Below are positions 21,223-23,427 of a DNA stretch of 23,427 bases, piece by piece. Position 1 is the first letter of the stretch. Each line of letters starts with the position of its first letter. The notes under the pieces are model-generated. The model had not been told where the DNA came from and made no database searches. It saw only the letters and a list, made by a program, of their open reading frames with translations. Origin of the DNA: CAZKMM01 sp964553915. Lineage in GTDB: Bacteria > RBG-13-61-14 > DRUE01. The position numbers were made by a program, and so were the translations under genes. The DNA is taken from the NCBI GenBank assembly GCA_964553915.1, contig CAZKMM010000024.1, positions 1 through 23,427 of the forward strand. Reading direction: 5' to 3'.

Positions 21223-22707
21223 ATGACTGAGCAAGTGCAGATTCCCTGGGAGGAGTTCCCGGAGTTAAGTCCATCTCTGGAGCAGATGATTCCTAGAATC
21301 TTGCTTCTTAGAAAAAGCCATAAAAAGCTGGTTGAGGGTCTGGAAGAGGTTTTGGAGCGGGTGAGGAATTTTTCCCGGAAAAAAATCTGGCCCCGGGCAC
21401 TGGATGTTGAAGAAAAGGTTTTTCAGGACCCGAGATATTTTGACTGGGAGATTACTCGGGAGGGAGCCAAAGAAGGCTGGCTCAGTTTTGCGGTTCCCAG
21501 GGAAGTGGGAGGACAGGGATATTTAGTTGCGGGAATGAGCCTGATAATGGAGGAGATGTGCTCTGCCTGTGCCGGAATTGGCAATATTTTTGGTGCCCAT
21601 GCCCTGGGCTTTTCCGCTATTGCTCTGAGCCTGGATATGAAGGTAATTGACCGCCATCTGGGAAAAATTGTGGAGGAGGAAAAAAAGGGCGAGCCCTGGC
21701 TTTTTTCTCTGGATATTACCGAGCCGAGCGCCGGTTCCGATGTGGAAGATGCGGAAGGATTAAGCCAGGCAAAGCTTACTTTAGAAGCAAAAAAAGTCAG
21801 CGGAGGATATATCCTGAACGGAAGAAAATGTTTTATCTCCAACGGCAGTGTGGCAAGAACTCATTTTGTCACGGCCGCACTTGACCGGAAAGACCCGCTT
21901 AGAACTTTTACCGCTTTTGTGGTTCCCGCAGATGCTAAAGGGGTGAGCATTGGCAGGGTAGAGAAAAAAATGGGGCAGAAAGCCTGCCCGGCCGCAGAGG
22001 TGATTTTTGAAGATGTTTTTGTCCCGGAGCAAGACCGGATGGGAAATGAAGGCGAGGGTATGCTTCATACAATAGCGATTCTTTGCGCCAGCCGAGCTCC
22101 AGTAGGAGCCATTGCTTTAGGCATTGCCCGGGGAGCATACGAGCGGGCTTATTACTATGCCCATACTACTAAAAAGAATGGGAAATACCTGATTGAAGAC
22201 CAGAAGGTGCAATACCTTCTGGCAGAAATGTATCGCCAGATTCAGCTTGCCCGTCAGGGGGTTTATGATGCTGCTTTTTATTTTGACTTTGAGCATGTTC
22301 CCCAAATTCTCAAGCAGACCTTCACACAGCTGATGTCAAAACTCTCTCCTTACTGGCTCAGACGCCAGCCCTGGTTTCACAACCTGTTTCCCTGGGGCTT
22401 ACTTTACAGGTTCTTTCGCTGGCGGATTGAAAAGAAAGTGCCAGTTTCGGTTCGCTCCCGTTCGGTTCAGCTTTCCAGCCTTGCCAAAGTCAGCGGGTCT
22501 GATACCGCGGTGGCGGTTTCAAGAATGGCAATGGAGATTCTGGGCGAAGAAGCAGTGCTCAAAGAATGGGGGGTGGAAAAATGCTTTCGGGATGCCAAGC
22601 TCACCCAGATTTATGAAGGCACCAACCAGCTCAATCGCCTGGCGATTATCAAAGAACAGCTTTCTCCGGGAATCAGCGAGGGAATCAATCTGGAGATAGA
22701 AAAATGA
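21223..22707 (+). CDS. Acyl-CoA dehydrogenase with N-terminal extension and internal insertion
   Basis: This FAD enzyme would oxidise an acyl-CoA at the alpha,beta position. Motifs include DITEPSAGSDVED (164-176), the FAD/substrate segment GYILNGRKCFISNG (195-208), MGQKACPAAEVIFEDVFVP (250-268) and TQIYEGTNQLNRL. E465 in the last is at the catalytic-base position of medium-chain acyl-CoA dehydrogenase. At 494 residues it is about 110 longer than usual. There are roughly 45 extra residues at the start, and an insertion at about 355-410 (containing PYWLRRQPWFHNLFPWGLLYR) that is rich in aromatic and basic residues and may touch a membrane or partner. A strong GGAGGAGGAG Shine-Dalgarno sequence precedes the ATG. 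No electron-transfer flavoprotein genes are visible. The substrate is unknown. Confidence 0.9.
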   Translation: MTEQVQIPWEEFPELSPSLEQMIPRILLLRKSHKKLVEGLEEVLERVRNFSRKKIWPRALDVEEKVFQDPRYFDWEITREGAKEGWLSFAVPREVGGQGYLVAGMSLIMEEMCSACAGIGNIFGAHALGFSAIALSLDMKVIDRHLGKIVEEEKKGEPWLFSLDITEPSAGSDVEDAEGLSQAKLTLEAKKVSGGYILNGRKCFISNGSVARTHFVTAALDRKDPLRTFTAFVVPADAKGVSIGRVEKKMGQKACPAAEVIFEDVFVPEQDRMGNEGEGMLHTIAILCASRAPVGAIALGIARGAYERAYYYAHTTKKNGKYLIEDQKVQYLLAEMYRQIQLARQGVYDAAFYFDFEHVPQILKQTFTQLMSKLSPYWLRRQPWFHNLFPWGLLYRFFRWRIEKKVPVSVRSRSVQLSSLAKVSGSDTAVAVSRMAMEILGEEAVLKEWGVEKCFRDAKLTQIYEGTNQLNRLAIIKEQLSPGISEGINLEIEK

Positions 22708-23099
22708 TTAAGAAAAACCCTGCTCAGGGAAACTGGGAAGAAGTTCTGGAGCCGGGAGCTAAAAAAGTAAAAAAGCAGGTTTTAATCGGCGAGGAGGAAT
22801 CTGCTCCGAATTTTATAATGCGAATCTTTGAGATTGAGCCGGGCGGTGCCACTCCCCGGCATTCTCATTCCTGGGAGCACGAGGTATATGTGCTCAGCGG
22901 AAAAGGAAAAGTTTATGCTCAGGGTAACGAAATAGAAATCGCTCCGGGCGATGCTCTTTTAATTGAACCGAACCAAGAGCACCAATTTACCAATCCCTAT
23001 TCCCAGCCCCTTTGCTTCCTCTGCCTGATTCCCAGGCAATTTGAAAGCGGAAAACTTAAAAACTATAATAAATACATCAAAGAGGAGAAAAAGAAATGA
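22704..23099 (+). CDS. Single-domain cupin protein
   Basis: The 131-residue protein carries both cupin motifs. The first is GGATPRHSHSWEHEVYVLSG with metal ligands H53, H55 and E60; the second is GDALLIEPNQEHQFTN with H93. A mononuclear metal site is therefore complete, and the protein may be an isomerase, dioxygenase or small-molecule binder; the ligand cannot be told. It starts in an ATGA overlap with the acyl-CoA dehydrogenase stop and ends in another ATGA overlap with the next ORF, so the three are co-translated. The short N-terminal region before the beta-barrel (WEEVLEPGAKKVKKQVLIG) is typical of stand-alone cupins from anaerobes. Confidence 0.92.
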   Translation: MIKKNPAQGNWEEVLEPGAKKVKKQVLIGEEESAPNFIMRIFEIEPGGATPRHSHSWEHEVYVLSGKGKVYAQGNEIEIAPGDALLIEPNQEHQFTNPYSQPLCFLCLIPRQFESGKLKNYNKYIKEEKKK

Positions 23100-23427
23100 A
23101 GGTTGAAACACATATGAAAAAAGAAAAAACTATATGGCTCTCTTATGACTTGGGAATAAAAGGAGATTATGAAAACCTTTATATCTGGCTTGATAGACAT
23201 AATGCCAAAGAGTGTGGTGATAGCTTGGCAGTTTTTAAATATACCACTGGCGAAAAAAACCTTCTTGAAGCATTGAAAAAAGATTTAAAGAAAAATGTAA
23301 GTATCAGAAAGGAAGACATGGAAGAAGATTCCCCGGACGAGTATTACGTTGAGCAAGTTTTCAAGGATGGAAAGGACATAACCACTGAGGAATTGGCTTA
23401 CGAATACGAGGGAATCAGAGAGATAGA
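23096..23427 (+). CDS. Unrecognised ORF, 3' end outside the window
   Basis: An ATG at 23096 overlaps the cupin stop (ATGA) and is preceded by AGAGGAG at 23081-23087, so it is translated. About 110 codons are visible and the frame stays open to the window end. The protein starts MKVETHMKKEKTIWLSYDLG, continues GDYENLYIWLDRHNAKECGD and SLAVFKY, and then becomes charged and helical (LLEALKKDLKKN). It has no signal peptide or membrane segment. The lysine/glutamate-rich codons (many AAA, GAA) differ from the more G+C-rich codons of the upstream genes. I do not recognise a family. It could be a small regulatory or defence-associated protein, but nothing in the visible part supports a function. Confidence 0.72.
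   Translation, partial: MKVETHMKKEKTIWLSYDLGIKGDYENLYIWLDRHNAKECGDSLAVFKYTTGEKNLLEALKKDLKKNVSIRKEDMEEDSPDEYYVEQVFKDGKDITTEELAYEYEGIREI

Noticed and set aside
21423..21842. 139-codon minus-strand ORF inside the acyl-CoA dehydrogenase gene
   Set aside because: It is antisense to strongly conserved FAD-binding motifs; the product is Ser/Pro-rich as expected of a shadow frame.
1..23427. tRNA, rRNA, CRISPR array or transposase
   Set aside because: I looked for T-loop-like motifs, regularly spaced repeats and transposase motifs on both strands by eye and found none. A tRNAscan, CRISPR-finder and ISfinder search would be decisive.

Overview
This window looks like a chromosomal segment of a deep-branching, probably diderm bacterium. 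The base composition is mid-range (roughly 45% G+C by eye) and genes are packed tightly, with ATGA overlaps and overlapping convergent 3' ends. The bacterial calls rest on sigma70-type promoters, an N-acetylmuramoyl-L-alanine amidase, a soluble lytic transglycosylase and HflK/HflC. The style of the genes (B12-radical SAM protein, large SGNH and YfhO membrane proteins, KamA-like radical SAM enzyme, CooT) resembles genomes of uncultivated anaerobic phyla, but I cannot name a taxon from the sequence alone. No rRNA, tRNA, CRISPR array or complete insertion sequence is visible.

Layout. (1) 1-655, minus: a GT-C-type membrane glycosyltransferase cut short at about one half of its expected length, ending in a short stretch with two perfect inverted repeats that looks like the edge of a repeat element. 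It is translationally coupled to a B12-binding radical SAM gene (652-2151). (2) 2330-4813, plus: an operon of amidase, RNase PH (rph) and the XTP/ITP pyrophosphatase (rdgB), each overlapping the next. (3) 4788-7950, minus: a leadered promoter, a previously untracked 46-codon ORF, an UlaG-like metallo-beta-lactamase-fold hydrolase and a 756-residue SGNH/TPR membrane protein. (4) 7961-10367, minus: an FHA-domain protein followed by a TPR-rich lytic transglycosylase. (5) 10452-13134, plus: a degenerate receiver-domain protein and a YfhO-type membrane protein. (6) 13088-16685, minus: a three-gene SPFH operon whose first gene fuses a cation diffusion facilitator (CDF) membrane domain to an HflK-type SPFH domain, followed by HflC and a second HflK. 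(7) 16777-21204, plus: a KamA-like radical SAM enzyme, the small nickel-binding protein CooT, then guaB and guaA (IMP to XMP to GMP). (8) 21223-23427, plus: an acyl-CoA dehydrogenase with an unusual insertion, a cupin, and an unrecognised ORF that runs off the end.

How the parts fit together. The amidase, transglycosylase, FHA protein and perhaps the SGNH protein point to envelope remodelling. The SPFH operon points to membrane protein quality control (FtsH regulation), here physically joined to a metal-transporter fold. rph, rdgB, guaB and guaA form the nucleotide/RNA housekeeping part.

The two most notable observations are the CDF-HflK fusion and a recurrent promoter design. In at least five transcription units an extended -10 (TGn-TAnnnT-like) lies only 7-10 bases upstream of the start codon with no Shine-Dalgarno sequence, implying leaderless mRNAs. 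Internal genes and the one clearly leadered unit have good Shine-Dalgarno sequences. This pattern also corrects two start codons (CooT at 17838, YfhO at 10957). No stretch of more than 300 bases lacks a gene.
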